DNA of 34,350 bases from Methanobacteriota archaeon (GTDB lineage Archaea > Thermoplasmatota > Poseidoniia > Poseidoniales > Poseidoniaceae): assembly GCA_002726395.1 (NCBI GenBank), contig PBTA01000007.1, positions 1-34,350 of the forward strand, written 5' to 3'. The stretch's first letter is position 1, and each line of letters begins with the position of its first letter. The position numbers and the translations under genes are program-made. Below the pieces are notes generated by a model. That model was not told where the DNA came from. It searched no databases and was given only the letters and a program-made list of their open reading frames with translations. Shown one piece after another: positions 6,235 to 15,362 of this stretch.

Positions 6235-6435
6235 TTAGACTACTTGAATAAGAACCGTAGCCAGCATCAACATAATTGCACCGCTAGCACCTATGATAAT
6301 ACTTTGAATTAGTTTTATACGCCCGTACAAATCCTTATGCTGTAGTTTCACAATTGTCGAAAGCTCTAGTAAGTTCATAGATAGTTCGTCTATACGCTTG
6401 TGAGCGCTTGCTACTGTGCGTTTATCATCCATCAT
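6235..6435 (-). CDS. XhlA-like small membrane protein
   Basis: The 66 residues have an N-terminal amphipathic helix/coiled coil (SAHKRIDELSMNLLELSTIV, about 10-29) followed by a C-terminal transmembrane helix (about 44-65). This plan is that of hemolysin XhlA of PBSX-type lysis modules, a membrane-associated partner of the holin. MM at the start allows either ATG; the first overlaps the stop of the BppU-like gene as ATGA. It opens the lysis cassette. Confidence 0.55.
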   Translation of the reverse strand: MMDDKRTVASAHKRIDELSMNLLELSTIVKLQHKDLYGRIKLIQSIIIGASGAIMLMLATVLIQVV

Positions 6436-6755
6436 GCTAACTCAGGTGTTATGTCGATTGCTATTGATCCGTCATTCGGAAACGTTTCAATTCCACCATC
6501 CGCAAAAGTAACTTGAAACTCAGCTTGGAAACTGCCAGCTGTAGAAGTGTCTCCAGTTTGCCATACGTATTTAACACTTCCAGAAGCAGCAACTAGAATA
6601 GTTGCATCTGAGGTAACAGAAGCACTTGCTGCGCCTATCCGTCTCATATGAAATCTTACAGAAGCTCCAGTTATATCCCTGGCATTACCTGACCCATCTT
6701 TTAGAGTCGCGGCTATCTGTGGACTTGTATCGTTTTGCTTAATATTAAAAGCCAT
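6432..6755 (-). CDS. BppU N-terminal-domain-like virion protein
   Basis: The 107 residues form a predicted beta-sandwich with the pattern seen in the N-terminal domain of phage baseplate upper protein BppU: MAFNIKQNDTSPQIAATLKD, then GASVRFHMR, then YVWQTGDTSTAGSFQAEF and a final strand IAIDITP. As a stand-alone protein this domain is common beside tail-fibre genes and may act as an adaptor or fibre cap. It sits between the 23-residue-repeat protein and the lysis genes. Confidence 0.7.
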   Translation of the reverse strand: MAFNIKQNDTSPQIAATLKDGSGNARDITGASVRFHMRRIGAASASVTSDATILVAASGSVKYVWQTGDTSTAGSFQAEFQVTFADGGIETFPNDGSIAIDITPELA

Positions 6756-6757
6756 TA

Positions 6758-8020
6758 TTATACCTCTGAAACTGTGACTGAATTTCTAGACGTAGCTGAT
6801 GGAACGTCAGCTGTATTTTTGCTTGTATCTCCAAACTCAACAATGCTTAACGTTCCAACATTTAGAAGCAGAGTAGGAATTGAAACACTACCAGTTTCTA
6901 CACTATTAAAAGTAAAGACCTGATCTTGCGTTGCAGCAAATGAGCTTACATCTGGAGCACCAGCTACGACGTCAGCAAACGTTATGTTGCTGAGAATACT
7001 TGTAACGTTATAAGCGCCTACTACTGGAGCGCCAGCAGTAACATTACTGAATGTAAAGTTATGGTTTTGAGTAAAGCTAAAGCTTGCAATATCTGGCGAA
7101 CCAGAAGCAACGTTAGTGAATACAAATGTTTCATCTTCAGCTGCTGAGAAGGTTGGCACTGCTGGAGAGCCAGTTACCACATTATTAAATGTAAAGCTGT
7201 GAGTTTGTGTGACTGCAAAGTTGTCTGCAACAGGATTACCAGAAGTAACGCCCGTCAGAACAAAAGCGTCAGACAGAGCAATAGTTGTGCTTCCGATTGT
7301 TGGAGAGCCAGCTGTAACATTATTAAAAGTAAGTAAGTGATTTAGTGTAAGTGCATAGTTATCAACTGCTGGTGAGCCAGCCACAACATTGCTGAAAACA
7401 AATGTTTCATCTTCTGCTGCTGTAAAGCTTGGAACTACTGGAGAGCCAGTTGTAACACCGTTAAAAGTAAATGAATGATTTTGTGTTAGTGCATAGTTAG
7501 CAATTGCTGGTGAGCCAGCTGTAACATTGCCAACCGCTATAATCTGAGCTTGGGTTAGTGCTAGATTGTCAACTACTGGAGCGCCAGTATAAACGTTCTC
7601 AGAAACTAATGTTTCACGCTCTGCACAATTAAAGTTTTGTACAATAGGAGCACCAGCTACAACGTTACTAAAAGTAAAGCTGTGATTTTGTGTCAGCGCA
7701 AAGCTGGCGACAACTGGTGGCGCTGTTGCAATGTTGAGTGTGGTAAGAGCGTGTGTTTGCGTAAAGCTTAGATTTTCTATCTGGGGAGAGCCAACACCGA
7801 CACCATTAAATGTAATAGCACTGGTAACGCTTACAGCAGTATTCTCTACAACTGGAGCGCCAGTTACAACATCACTAAAAGTAAAATTGTGGACTACAGT
7901 AGCAGAGAAATTATCAACTACTGGAGCGCCTGTAACAATGCTACTAGGAGTAATATTGACAACATTTACCGTTACATCATCCGCAATGGGCGCTGATGCA
8001 ATGGGAGAAAATCCAAACAT
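6758..8020 (-). CDS. Repeat-rich fibre or adhesin protein, 420 residues
   Basis: Most of the protein (about residues 10-375) consists of about fifteen tandem repeats of 23 residues with consensus FTFxNVxxGSPxVxxFxxTQNHS. The motif Gly-(Ala/Ser)-Pro recurs in every unit with few exceptions. There is no signal peptide. Regular short beta-rich units with a conserved G-x-P turn suggest an extended beta-helical or beta-sandwich filament, as in fibre shafts and surface adhesins. Its place among fibre genes suggests an accessory fibre or capsid/tail decoration. No catalytic motif is present. The functional call is by inference; the repeat structure is seen directly. Confidence 0.65.
   Translation of the reverse strand: MFGFSPIASAPIADDVTVNVVNITPSSIVTGAPVVDNFSATVVHNFTFSDVVTGAPVVENTAVSVTSAITFNGVGVGSPQIENLSFTQTHALTTLNIATAPPVVASFALTQNHSFTFSNVVAGAPIVQNFNCAERETLVSENVYTGAPVVDNLALTQAQIIAVGNVTAGSPAIANYALTQNHSFTFNGVTTGSPVVPSFTAAEDETFVFSNVVAGSPAVDNYALTLNHLLTFNNVTAGSPTIGSTTIALSDAFVLTGVTSGNPVADNFAVTQTHSFTFNNVVTGSPAVPTFSAAEDETFVFTNVASGSPDIASFSFTQNHNFTFSNVTAGAPVVGAYNVTSILSNITFADVVAGAPDVSSFAATQDQVFTFNSVETGSVSIPTLLLNVGTLSIVEFGDTSKNTADVPSATSRNSVTVSEV
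6890..7990 (-). repeat. Tandem 69-bp coding repeat, about 15 units
   Basis: The coding repeat has a period of 23 codons. At DNA level the units are diverged but share blocks such as ACATTATTAAATGTAAA and CTGGAGCGCCAG-type segments on the plus strand. One unit, with TNVASGSP, TGVTSGNP and similar variants, shows substitution at nearly every position except G and P. Two more distant pairs (AAEDET units 8 and 12) are closer to each other than to their neighbours, suggesting past duplication of several units together. Confidence 0.85.
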
Positions 8021-8030
8021 GGATTAGGTA

Positions 8031-8297
8031 TTACTCACCGCTGTCATCGTCTGTTGGCTCTACATAGTCAGCATTAGCTGTCCATTTTTTGCCATTGTAG
8101 CAATACTTGTTTCCAATCCAATCATCAGGAGTATCAGCAACGTCTGCATAGACTGTAGTATTAGCGTCATTTAGATCACCAATAATAAACTGTACTGGAT
8201 CACCGACTGTAATATTGGCTGCTGTTGACTCAACAGTTACATCGTCAGCGATTGCATATTTAGAAATGTTGTTTTCAGTTTCTACTATAATTTTCAT
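8031..8297 (-). CDS. Hypothetical virion-region protein, 88 residues
   Basis: An acidic protein starting MKIIVETENNISKYAIADDV, probably beta-rich, with WIGNKYCYNGKKW in the C-terminal half and an acidic tail (PTDDDSGE). Similar small acidic proteins accompany long fibre genes in marine phages. The Tyr-Asn-Gly-Lys-Lys-Trp segment resembles the carbohydrate- or fibre-associated motif seen at fibre ends, but I assign no function. It lies three bases downstream of the giant fibre gene and ten bases upstream of the repeat-protein gene. Confidence 0.6.
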   Translation of the reverse strand: MKIIVETENNISKYAIADDVTVESTAANITVGDPVQFIIGDLNDANTTVYADVADTPDDWIGNKYCYNGKKWTANADYVEPTDDDSGE

Positions 8298-8300
8298 TTA

Positions 8301-11300
8301 CTATCCTTTCACGATTAATTTTGATGCTGATAAAGCCGTACCTGCAATTACAGATGGACTGTCGGCTGTAGTACTTAGTGTTCCGTCATTCTGCACATAA
8401 TAAAGCTGCCCTGCTGTCAGTCCACTTTGTGCATCATCTGTTGCCCCTGCAACTTGTATCGTAGCAGTTGCACCGTCTGCATAAGCTGCATCAGAAACGC
8501 CAATATAGTTTGTCGCTGTTAGGTTGTTTTGACTGAAAGCATTTGTAACTACGACATAGCGCCCTTCATTATCACTCTGACCACTTTCATTATAATAGAT
8601 AACAAATTTACCGTCGTTCGTTTCGCGTGCTCCAAGGTACTGCATAGGATTACCCATGCTAACTTCACTACCAATGTTAGTTATTGCGCTTCCATTGAAT
8701 TTAAAGGTTTTGTATTTTGCAGCAGAAGAAACTTGATATGCAACAAGAAAAGTCTGACTTAGAGGATCATATCTTGCAACAGTTTCATACGAAGTTGAGG
8801 AATAAAGTGATGATCCAGAGAGCAGACTTGGAGTAGTGCCAGAAATGCTTACACCTCTAGCTATAATATTTGAATTATCTTCTACATAAGAAATAACGCA
8901 TTTTTGGTTTGTATCGTCATACATAACACTAGGACTTTTAATACGGACAGTTTGACCAGTTAACTTTGCTATTTGTACAGCAGTTCCAAAGCTTATTGAC
9001 GTACCGCTTACCGTTCCAACGCGAATATATGAAATGCCATATGACCCGTTTGTTTCCCAAGGATCAGCAGAAACTAAAACTACTTTCCCTGCTGAAGCAT
9101 CATAACCTAGTGCCATGGTGTAGGTATTGCCCTGACTTATAGCAGTAGCACTCCCAAAACTAATAGACGTACCCGAAACAGTTCCAACTGCGACCTTACC
9201 AAGCGCATTAGAGTAGTACCCAACAATAACTTTATTATTTGCAGTATCATAGGCAAGAGTAGGATTTTCACCTATTGCACTACTATCTACAACAACGTTT
9301 GATCCAAAACTTACAGTGTTATTAGAAGGATCGACCGTCCCAACTTTGGCAGTGACATAGTTACTGTTATCATTATCTCTAAAAACTACAATAATTTTAG
9401 AATTATCAGGATCATAAATTCCACTGAAATGTGAACCGGAATTAGTACCGTTTACTGCTGTTTCTGTCAAACTTCCAACCGTATTACCTGAGATAGTTCC
9501 CACTACTGCGGTTATGCGGTTATACCAACCATCATTAGTTAAAAAGATCACTCTATTATTTGTAGAGTCGTAAACGATACCTTCATTTGAGTGCATACCC
9601 ACACCGTAAACATAACCAGAACCCTGACTACCGCCTGTCCATCTATTACCACCATAATATACAGCCTCTGTTCCAGCCGATGCGCTTTGTTGGGTTGCAG
9701 CAATTGCACTAACTGTTCCATCTGCATTTACACAAACTTTAGTACCATCAGATAACGCACCATTAGCAACAACTTGTGTTGTGTTTGGCTTCTCAATTGG
9801 CTGTCCAGATTTAACAAGTAACTTTGTTGCAGAGATAGCTGTACCTGCGACAACGGAAGGTGAGCTAGGAGTAAGCCCGATACCGCCAGTGCTTTGAACA
9901 AAGTAAGTTTGTGCAGGTGTTAAACTTGATTGAGCATCATCTACTGACCCTGCGGTTTGAATAGTTGCAGTAGCACCATTGCTGTAAGCTCCATCAGATA
10001 CACCTAAAAAGTTTTCATCTGTAAGGTTTGTTGATCCGTCAAATGGGCTTTGTACTACAACAGCTTGCGCTTGACTATCACTGTCATTCTTAAAGATTAC
10101 CAAAAATTTATTAGCAGTTGTATCATAAGTTACCCATCTTGTACTATAAGCTTCTAATTGATCTGAACTACTTAAAATTGTGCTTGCAGACCCTACTGTT
10201 GCACTTGTACCCGACACAGTTACAGGAAAATAAACAGTATCATTTAAAGAGGCTGTCCATCTACGGTAAAACAACGCTATATTTTGATTGTCTGGATCAT
10301 AAACAATAGTTTTTGAATTGGAGTTATGATCAACAAAGCCAGTAATTTTTGACCCAAAACTGATACTTGTGCCCGAAACAGTCCCCACTTGCAATGTTTG
10401 AGCTTCACTGTTGTTATAATCCTCATAAGCGACAACTACTTTATTAGCATTAACGTCATAAGCTACTCTAGGGTCATCAGACCTATCAGAATTAAAGTAA
10501 GTTGTACTACCTATAGAAAGTGAGTTGGAACTGTTTGATACAGTAAGAACTTTAGCTGCACCATAGAGACTATTAGCATTATCTCTGAAAACAAGTACAA
10601 CTTTGTTACTGCCACTGTCAAAAGCCATATGATGACCATATGCAGCACTGTTAATTGTTTGCGCTGATCCGCTTGTAATTGTGGTTCCTGAGACTGTACC
10701 AACAACAGTTTCTAGTCTATATGATTGATCAAAATTGATTGCAGCAAAGACAAATCTATTTTCATTGCTATCAAAGACAACATCACACATTCCTGGTTGA
10801 AAACTTGCTAAATTCTTTGCTCCTCCTACCGTAATAGTTGTGCCTGACACCGTCATAGCTTTTGCGCCCCAATAAAAGGGATTCCCTTGTTTTCGGTAAC
10901 TACAGACAACAGCTTGTGAATTGGGATCATAAGCAGTAGCAAGATAATCAATAGTGTGAGAACTTTCGAAGGTAACTTGGTTTGCAAACGTAACAGACGT
11001 TCCTGAGATTGTTCCTAGTGCAGCATAGGTAGTATTGCTGCTGCTATCTCGGTATACAGCGACTATCTTGTTTATTCCAGAATGATAAACTGCTGTAGGA
11101 TCATTAGCTATACTACTAGAGTAAACAGTTGCAGGAGTACCAACAGCAAAAGCTTGTGTACTATCTGCGACAACACTAACTGTTCCATCTGAGTTAAGAA
11201 CAACCATGTCTCCGTTTGCTAATGCTCCTGATGCTGTAGCTGTAATACTACCTGCCCCTGTCGCATCATCTGTCCAAGCATAATCTGAACCATTGTAACT

Positions 11301-14300
11301 TAGAACTTGCCCACTAGATGCTCCACTTAGATTGAGGTGTGCATCTACTTGAGTATTTGTATAACTTGCAGGATTAGTATCAGGATTTATTGATAATTGA
11401 GTTGCACTAAGAGCCGTACCTGCCATTACTGCAATTGTATCAGGGCTTGTTCCTAATGATCCATCAGCTTGAACATAATAACTCTGACCTGCTGTAAGAC
11501 CACTTTGAGCGTCATCAACTGCCCCTGCAATCTGCACTGTAGCCGTTGCACCATCTGCATACGCAGCATTTGAAACACCAATGAAGTTTTCTGAGGTGAG
11601 TGATCTTGTTACTGAAAAAGCATTTTGAATAATTATTGCTGTACCTTTATTGGAATTACCATCATCTCTGTATGCCGCAATCATACGTTTACTATTGGAG
11701 TCGTAAGCAATGTGAGGGTAGTCAGAAGTTCCAGAATTTAAGGTAAATTCTGCGCCAACAGTAAATGTTGTTCCGCTTAAAGTAATTCTATTTGCCACCA
11801 AAGAGCTGCCAATATTTTTTTCATACACAGCGACTAATACTTCTGCATTGGCATCATAATCTATTTCAATTCTGTTTATATCCGCAGAATTTAAAGATTG
11901 TTCACTACCAAAAGAAACACTTGTGCCACTGATAGTAGCTGCTCTTATTCTTCCTAAACCTCCCAGACCATCATCAGAGAAAGCAATTACAACTTTCTGT
12001 GCGCTTGCGTCATACGTTGAGTCTAAATAAGCAGTAGAACCACTATTAAATTCTACCTCTGTACCAAAGCTTACTGACGTTCCGCTGATAGTAGCGACCC
12101 TACATTTTCCATATTGTGATGCACCTCTATAAGAAATAAGGAATTTTTGAGCGTTAGCATCATAGACAGGTCTAGGGGACATAGTACCATCATCATTAGA
12201 GATTCGTGCATTTGTCCCTGCTGATATAGTTCCACCACTTACAGAAATTACACGTGCGTTAATTTTATAACTATCATTTGCATCACTATAGCATAGCAAA
12301 AACTTTCCATTAACTGTGTCATAGTCAACTTCAGCATATGCCCCTCTCGCTACATTTTGCTCTGATCCAAAACTAACGCTTGTGCCACTGACAGTCGCTA
12401 TTACAGCATTGCAATTACCATTATTTGTTTCATCTAAATAGAAACACACAATTGAACTTGATGCAGTATGATAAGCTGCATTAATCCAAGATGTTGCACC
12501 TGTGTTAAAAACAGAAGGTGTTCCAAAAGAAATTGTAGTTCCACTAATTGTTCCGACTACTGCTGTACCATATTCACTATTCGATTGATCTTGATAGAAA
12601 AGAACTATTTTTCCTGAACCTGGATCGGTTACCGAAGACATATATCTTGAGCCAGAAGTTCCCGTGTTAAAAACTGTTTCTGAACCTATAGCATTACTTA
12701 CGCTCTGTGTGCCAATCGCGCTTACAGTGCCGTCTGCATTGATGATTACCATATCGCCATTTGATAATGCACCTGCGGCTGTACCATTTAACGATGGTGA
12801 TGTACTGTCATTTGTCCAAGCATAATCACTTCCGTTCCAACTTAATACTTGCCCAGAAGAAGCACCACTTACATTAAGATGACTATCAACGTCACTATTT
12901 GTATAGCTTGTTATTGTTGGGTCACTATCTGGATTTATCAGTAATTTAGTCGCAGAAATCGCTGTACCTGCTACCACTGAAATCGTATCTGGTGTCGTTG
13001 ACAAACCTCCAGTTGCAGCTTGCACATAATAAGTCTGCCCTGCTGTCAAACCACTTTGAGCATCATCTACCGAACCTGCCGTTTGGATTGTCGCTGTAGC
13101 ACCATTAGCGTAAGCACCGTCAGATATACCTATAAAATTTTCCGCTGTTAGTGTAGCACCTCCAGTCGTGGGCGTACGCCAAACAACAGCCTCACCATCA
13201 TAGCTATTGTCACTATCTTGATCTGTAAAAGCAAATATAATTCTATCATTTGAAGAGTCATAAGCTAATGGATTGTGTCCTGAGTTCTTTTGAGTAGTGC
13301 CTAAATTGGCAGGTGTACTAAAGCTTACACTTGTTCCTGAGATAGTCGCATATGCGTATCTTTTATTATATGGTGAAGCATCCTTTCCATAAACAACAAG
13401 TATCTTTTTTGAAGTTGGATCGTATATTGCGTTTGGAGTATTTCCTTTGGCACTTTCAATATGGGTTATACTACCAAAAGAAATACTATTTCCACTACTT
13501 GCTACTGTTCCAACAAAACCTCCCAAATATTCAGTAGCACCCACCTCATCTTGCATGAGTAACAACATTTTTCCAGAGTTTGTATCGTAGGTAAGATCAA
13601 CATCTTCACCTTGTCGTAAATTTACTGCAGCCGCCATGCCAATATGTTGTTGTGTAATTGTACCTACGGCAGTAGCAACTTGCGTTGGGCTAACATCATC
13701 TCTACGAAACGCATAAACTACCCTTGCATTTACTGGATCATATTCAACTTTATTATGAAAAGTAGCACCATTGTGAGAATAAGTTGGACTTGAAAAAGAA
13801 ATTGAGGTTCCACTAACACTTCCAACTGAGGTAAATCCTTTATTACTTGTTCCACGATATGACATAATTATTTGGGAATTACCTGAGTCATAAGCAAAAT
13901 CATGGAAATAATGATATGTACCAGTTCCGTGCGTGGTTGCTGATCCAACGCTAAGACTTCCATTAGCCGCTAATGTAATTACTTTTGTTTTTCCTGCACC
14001 GCTATCACCCCAATCTCCAAAAGCAACAACAATTTTTTCGCTAACAGGATCATATATAGTAGCAATTTGTTTAGAATTTGAAGAATGTAAAGTAGTTTTG
14101 GTTCCAAAGCTGATTGTTTCACCAGAAACCGTTCCAACAACACCAGTCAAATAATAGCTATTATTTAGTCTGTCAGAATAGATAATTACTATTTTATTTA
14201 ATGCTGCATGATAAACAGCATTCGGTGTTTCAGTATATTGCGTTGTATCAAAAATAGATTGCGCACCTATATTCTGTGTTCTTGGTGCCTCTATTATACT

Positions 14301-15353
14301 TACCGTTCCATCTGCATTGATCGCAACCGTTGCGCCATCAGTTAATGCTCCTGTTGCTACGGCAGTTAAATTACCTCCTCCACCACCTGTTGCCTGATCT
14401 ACAAAACTTAAATTTCCTGATCCATCCGTTTTTAGGACTTGATCTGCACTTCCATCTGCTGTTGGAAAAGATAAACCATCTAAGATAACCTTCCCCGAAC
14501 CATTAGGAGTAATAGCTATATTTCTATTGGAAGTAGATACGATACTATTGGTCTGAACATCTAAATCACCGCCTAACTGGGGAGAAGTGTCCTCAGAAAT
14601 ATTACCTAATCCACCACTAGCCATTGTAGTGAAGCTTAAATTTCCACTACCATCTGTTTTTAAAACTTGGTTAGCTGAACCATCTGCTGTTGGGTGAGAC
14701 AGACCATCAATAATTACTTTGCCAGAACCGTTTGGCGTTATTGAAATATTGCCATTTGATGCAGAGACGATTGACTGTCCATTAACATCAAGCGAGCCTC
14801 CCAATTGAGGAGAAGTATCTTCAACAATATTATCAATTCCGCTAGTATCACTGTCTGCAACCCAAGCATAATCTGAGCCGTTCCAACCTAATAGCTGTCC
14901 ACTGGATGCAGCGCTTGTATTTAAATGAGTATCTACATCGCTGTCACTGTAAGAGCTAACGGCAACAGGAGCAGTTTCTGCACCAGCACCCATACCGCTA
15001 TGATTTCCGCAATAATAATAAAGTTGATCAGGAGCGTCTTGCTGTAATTGGACTTCTACATATGCCCCTGCGCTACCTGCTGTTCCTGATGTTGTAACAC
15101 CAGTTGTATAAGCCGAACCACTGCCATGAGTACCGTCTGAAGTTGTGCTAAATCTAAGTGGGTGATTTGAATTTGTACTATCGCTTACATCAAATCTATA
15201 TTTAACACCCTTGGGAATAAACATATCCTGTTGTGAAGTTCCATCTACAACAAACTTACCGCCAGCAACCGTGACAGTAACAGCTATACCTTTTAAGCTT
15301 CCGTCTGTTTGAACATCTTTTGCAAAAGTTGCTAAATTTCTGTTTATACTCAT
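8301..15353 (-). CDS. Giant tail-fibre/adhesin: cupredoxin-like domain plus four seven-bladed beta-propeller modules
   Basis: This 2,350-residue virion protein uses about a fifth of the window. Residues about 20-125 form a cupredoxin-like domain with candidate copper ligands H64 (NHPLRF), C115, H118 and M121 (YYYCGNHSGMG). Residues 140-325 carry fibre motifs (GSDYAW, twice DTSPQLGG...LDV, GSGKVI-DGL). Four modules then follow at about 330-780, 855-1290, 1370-1810 and 1860-2350. Each begins with a GALxNGxxVxxNxDGTVS segment and contains seven copies of YDxxxxKxxxxYxD-type blades. Each closes with an ENFIGVSDAAY...SGLTAGQxYYVQ segment. An AAGGATC Shine-Dalgarno precedes the ATG. No peptidase or lyase motif is seen. 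A receptor-binding, glycan-recognising role is inferred. Confidence 0.78.
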   Translation of the reverse strand: MSINRNLATFAKDVQTDGSLKGIAVTVTVAGGKFVVDGTSQQDMFIPKGVKYRFDVSDSTNSNHPLRFSTTSDGTHGSGSAYTTGVTTSGTAGSAGAYVEVQLQQDAPDQLYYYCGNHSGMGAGAETAPVAVSSYSDSDVDTHLNTSAASSGQLLGWNGSDYAWVADSDTSGIDNIVEDTSPQLGGSLDVNGQSIVSASNGNISITPNGSGKVIIDGLSHPTADGSANQVLKTDGSGNLSFTTMASGGLGNISEDTSPQLGGDLDVQTNSIVSTSNRNIAITPNGSGKVILDGLSFPTADGSADQVLKTDGSGNLSFVDQATGGGGGNLTAVATGALTDGATVAINADGTVSIIEAPRTQNIGAQSIFDTTQYTETPNAVYHAALNKIVIIYSDRLNNSYYLTGVVGTVSGETISFGTKTTLHSSNSKQIATIYDPVSEKIVVAFGDWGDSGAGKTKVITLAANGSLSVGSATTHGTGTYHYFHDFAYDSGNSQIIMSYRGTSNKGFTSVGSVSGTSISFSSPTYSHNGATFHNKVEYDPVNARVVYAFRRDDVSPTQVATAVGTITQQHIGMAAAVNLRQGEDVDLTYDTNSGKMLLLMQDEVGATEYLGGFVGTVASSGNSISFGSITHIESAKGNTPNAIYDPTSKKILVVYGKDASPYNKRYAYATISGTSVSFSTPANLGTTQKNSGHNPLAYDSSNDRIIFAFTDQDSDNSYDGEAVVWRTPTTGGATLTAENFIGISDGAYANGATATIQTAGSVDDAQSGLTAGQTYYVQAATGGLSTTPDTISVVAGTAISATKLLINPDSDPTITSYTNSDVDSHLNVSGASSGQVLSWNGSDYAWTNDSTSPSLNGTAAGALSNGDMVIINADGTVSAIGTQSVSNAIGSETVFNTGTSGSRYMSSVTDPGSGKIVLFYQDQSNSEYGTAVVGTISGTTISFGTPSVFNTGATSWINAAYHTASSSIVCFYLDETNNGNCNAVIATVSGTSVSFGSEQNVARGAYAEVDYDTVNGKFLLCYSDANDSYKINARVISVSGGTISAGTNARISNDDGTMSPRPVYDANAQKFLISYRGASQYGKCRVATISGTSVSFGTEVEFNSGSTAYLDSTYDASAQKVVIAFSDDGLGGLGRIRAATISGTSVSFGSEQSLNSADINRIEIDYDANAEVLVAVYEKNIGSSLVANRITLSGTTFTVGAEFTLNSGTSDYPHIAYDSNSKRMIAAYRDDGNSNKGTAIIIQNAFSVTRSLTSENFIGVSNAAYADGATATVQIAGAVDDAQSGLTAGQSYYVQADGSLGTSPDTIAVMAGTALSATQLSINPDTNPASYTNTQVDAHLNLSGASSGQVLSYNGSDYAWTDDATGAGSITATASGALANGDMVVLNSDGTVSVVADSTQAFAVGTPATVYSSSIANDPTAVYHSGINKIVAVYRDSSSNTTYAALGTISGTSVTFANQVTFESSHTIDYLATAYDPNSQAVVCSYRKQGNPFYWGAKAMTVSGTTITVGGAKNLASFQPGMCDVVFDSNENRFVFAAINFDQSYRLETVVGTVSGTTITSGSAQTINSAAYGHHMAFDSGSNKVVLVFRDNANSLYGAAKVLTVSNSSNSLSIGSTTYFNSDRSDDPRVAYDVNANKVVVAYEDYNNSEAQTLQVGTVSGTSISFGSKITGFVDHNSNSKTIVYDPDNQNIALFYRRWTASLNDTVYFPVTVSGTSATVGSASTILSSSDQLEAYSTRWVTYDTTANKFLVIFKNDSDSQAQAVVVQSPFDGSTNLTDENFLGVSDGAYSNGATATIQTAGSVDDAQSSLTPAQTYFVQSTGGIGLTPSSPSVVAGTAISATKLLVKSGQPIEKPNTTQVVANGALSDGTKVCVNADGTVSAIAATQQSASAGTEAVYYGGNRWTGGSQGSGYVYGVGMHSNEGIVYDSTNNRVIFLTNDGWYNRITAVVGTISGNTVGSLTETAVNGTNSGSHFSGIYDPDNSKIIVVFRDNDNSNYVTAKVGTVDPSNNTVSFGSNVVVDSSAIGENPTLAYDTANNKVIVGYYSNALGKVAVGTVSGTSISFGSATAISQGNTYTMALGYDASAGKVVLVSADPWETNGSYGISYIRVGTVSGTSISFGTAVQIAKLTGQTVRIKSPSVMYDDTNQKCVISYVEDNSNIIARGVSISGTTPSLLSGSSLYSSTSYETVARYDPLSQTFLVAYQVSSAAKYKTFKFNGSAITNIGSEVSMGNPMQYLGARETNDGKFVIYYNESGQSDNEGRYVVVTNAFSQNNLTATNYIGVSDAAYADGATATIQVAGATDDAQSGLTAGQLYYVQNDGTLSTTADSPSVIAGTALSASKLIVKG
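8530..14260 (-). repeat. Four propeller modules with 28 blade repeats
   Basis: Blade-repeat blocks lie at about 13170-14260, 11625-12685, 10040-11135 and 8530-9675. Module-to-module period is about 1.5-1.57 kb, measured on the LTAGQ-YYVQ motif at about 13035, 11490, 9920 and 8420. In every block I count seven blades of about 50 residues, each with a core like YDPNSQAVVCSYRK, YDANAQKFLISYRG or YDPDNSKIIVVFRD, followed by VGTVSGTSISFGS. Seven repeats fit a closed seven-bladed propeller. The modules are diverged at DNA level, so this is an old duplication. Confidence 0.75.
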
Positions 15354-15362
15354 ATCAGATCC

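Noticed and set aside
6890-7990. Regular repeats as a CRISPR array
   Set aside because: The repeats are in-frame, diverged, directly adjacent and have no unique spacers; they are protein repeats.
8529-14154. Open frames on the plus strand and other minus frame inside the giant fibre gene (for example 8529-8762, 10118-10309, 10511-10705, 13352-13537, 13933-14154)
   Set aside because: They are shadows of a long, repeat-rich coding frame; none has family features or regular start signals.
8301-15353. Diversity-generating retroelement acting on the fibre
   Set aside because: No reverse transcriptase, template repeat or adenine-specific variable repeat pair is visible in the window.
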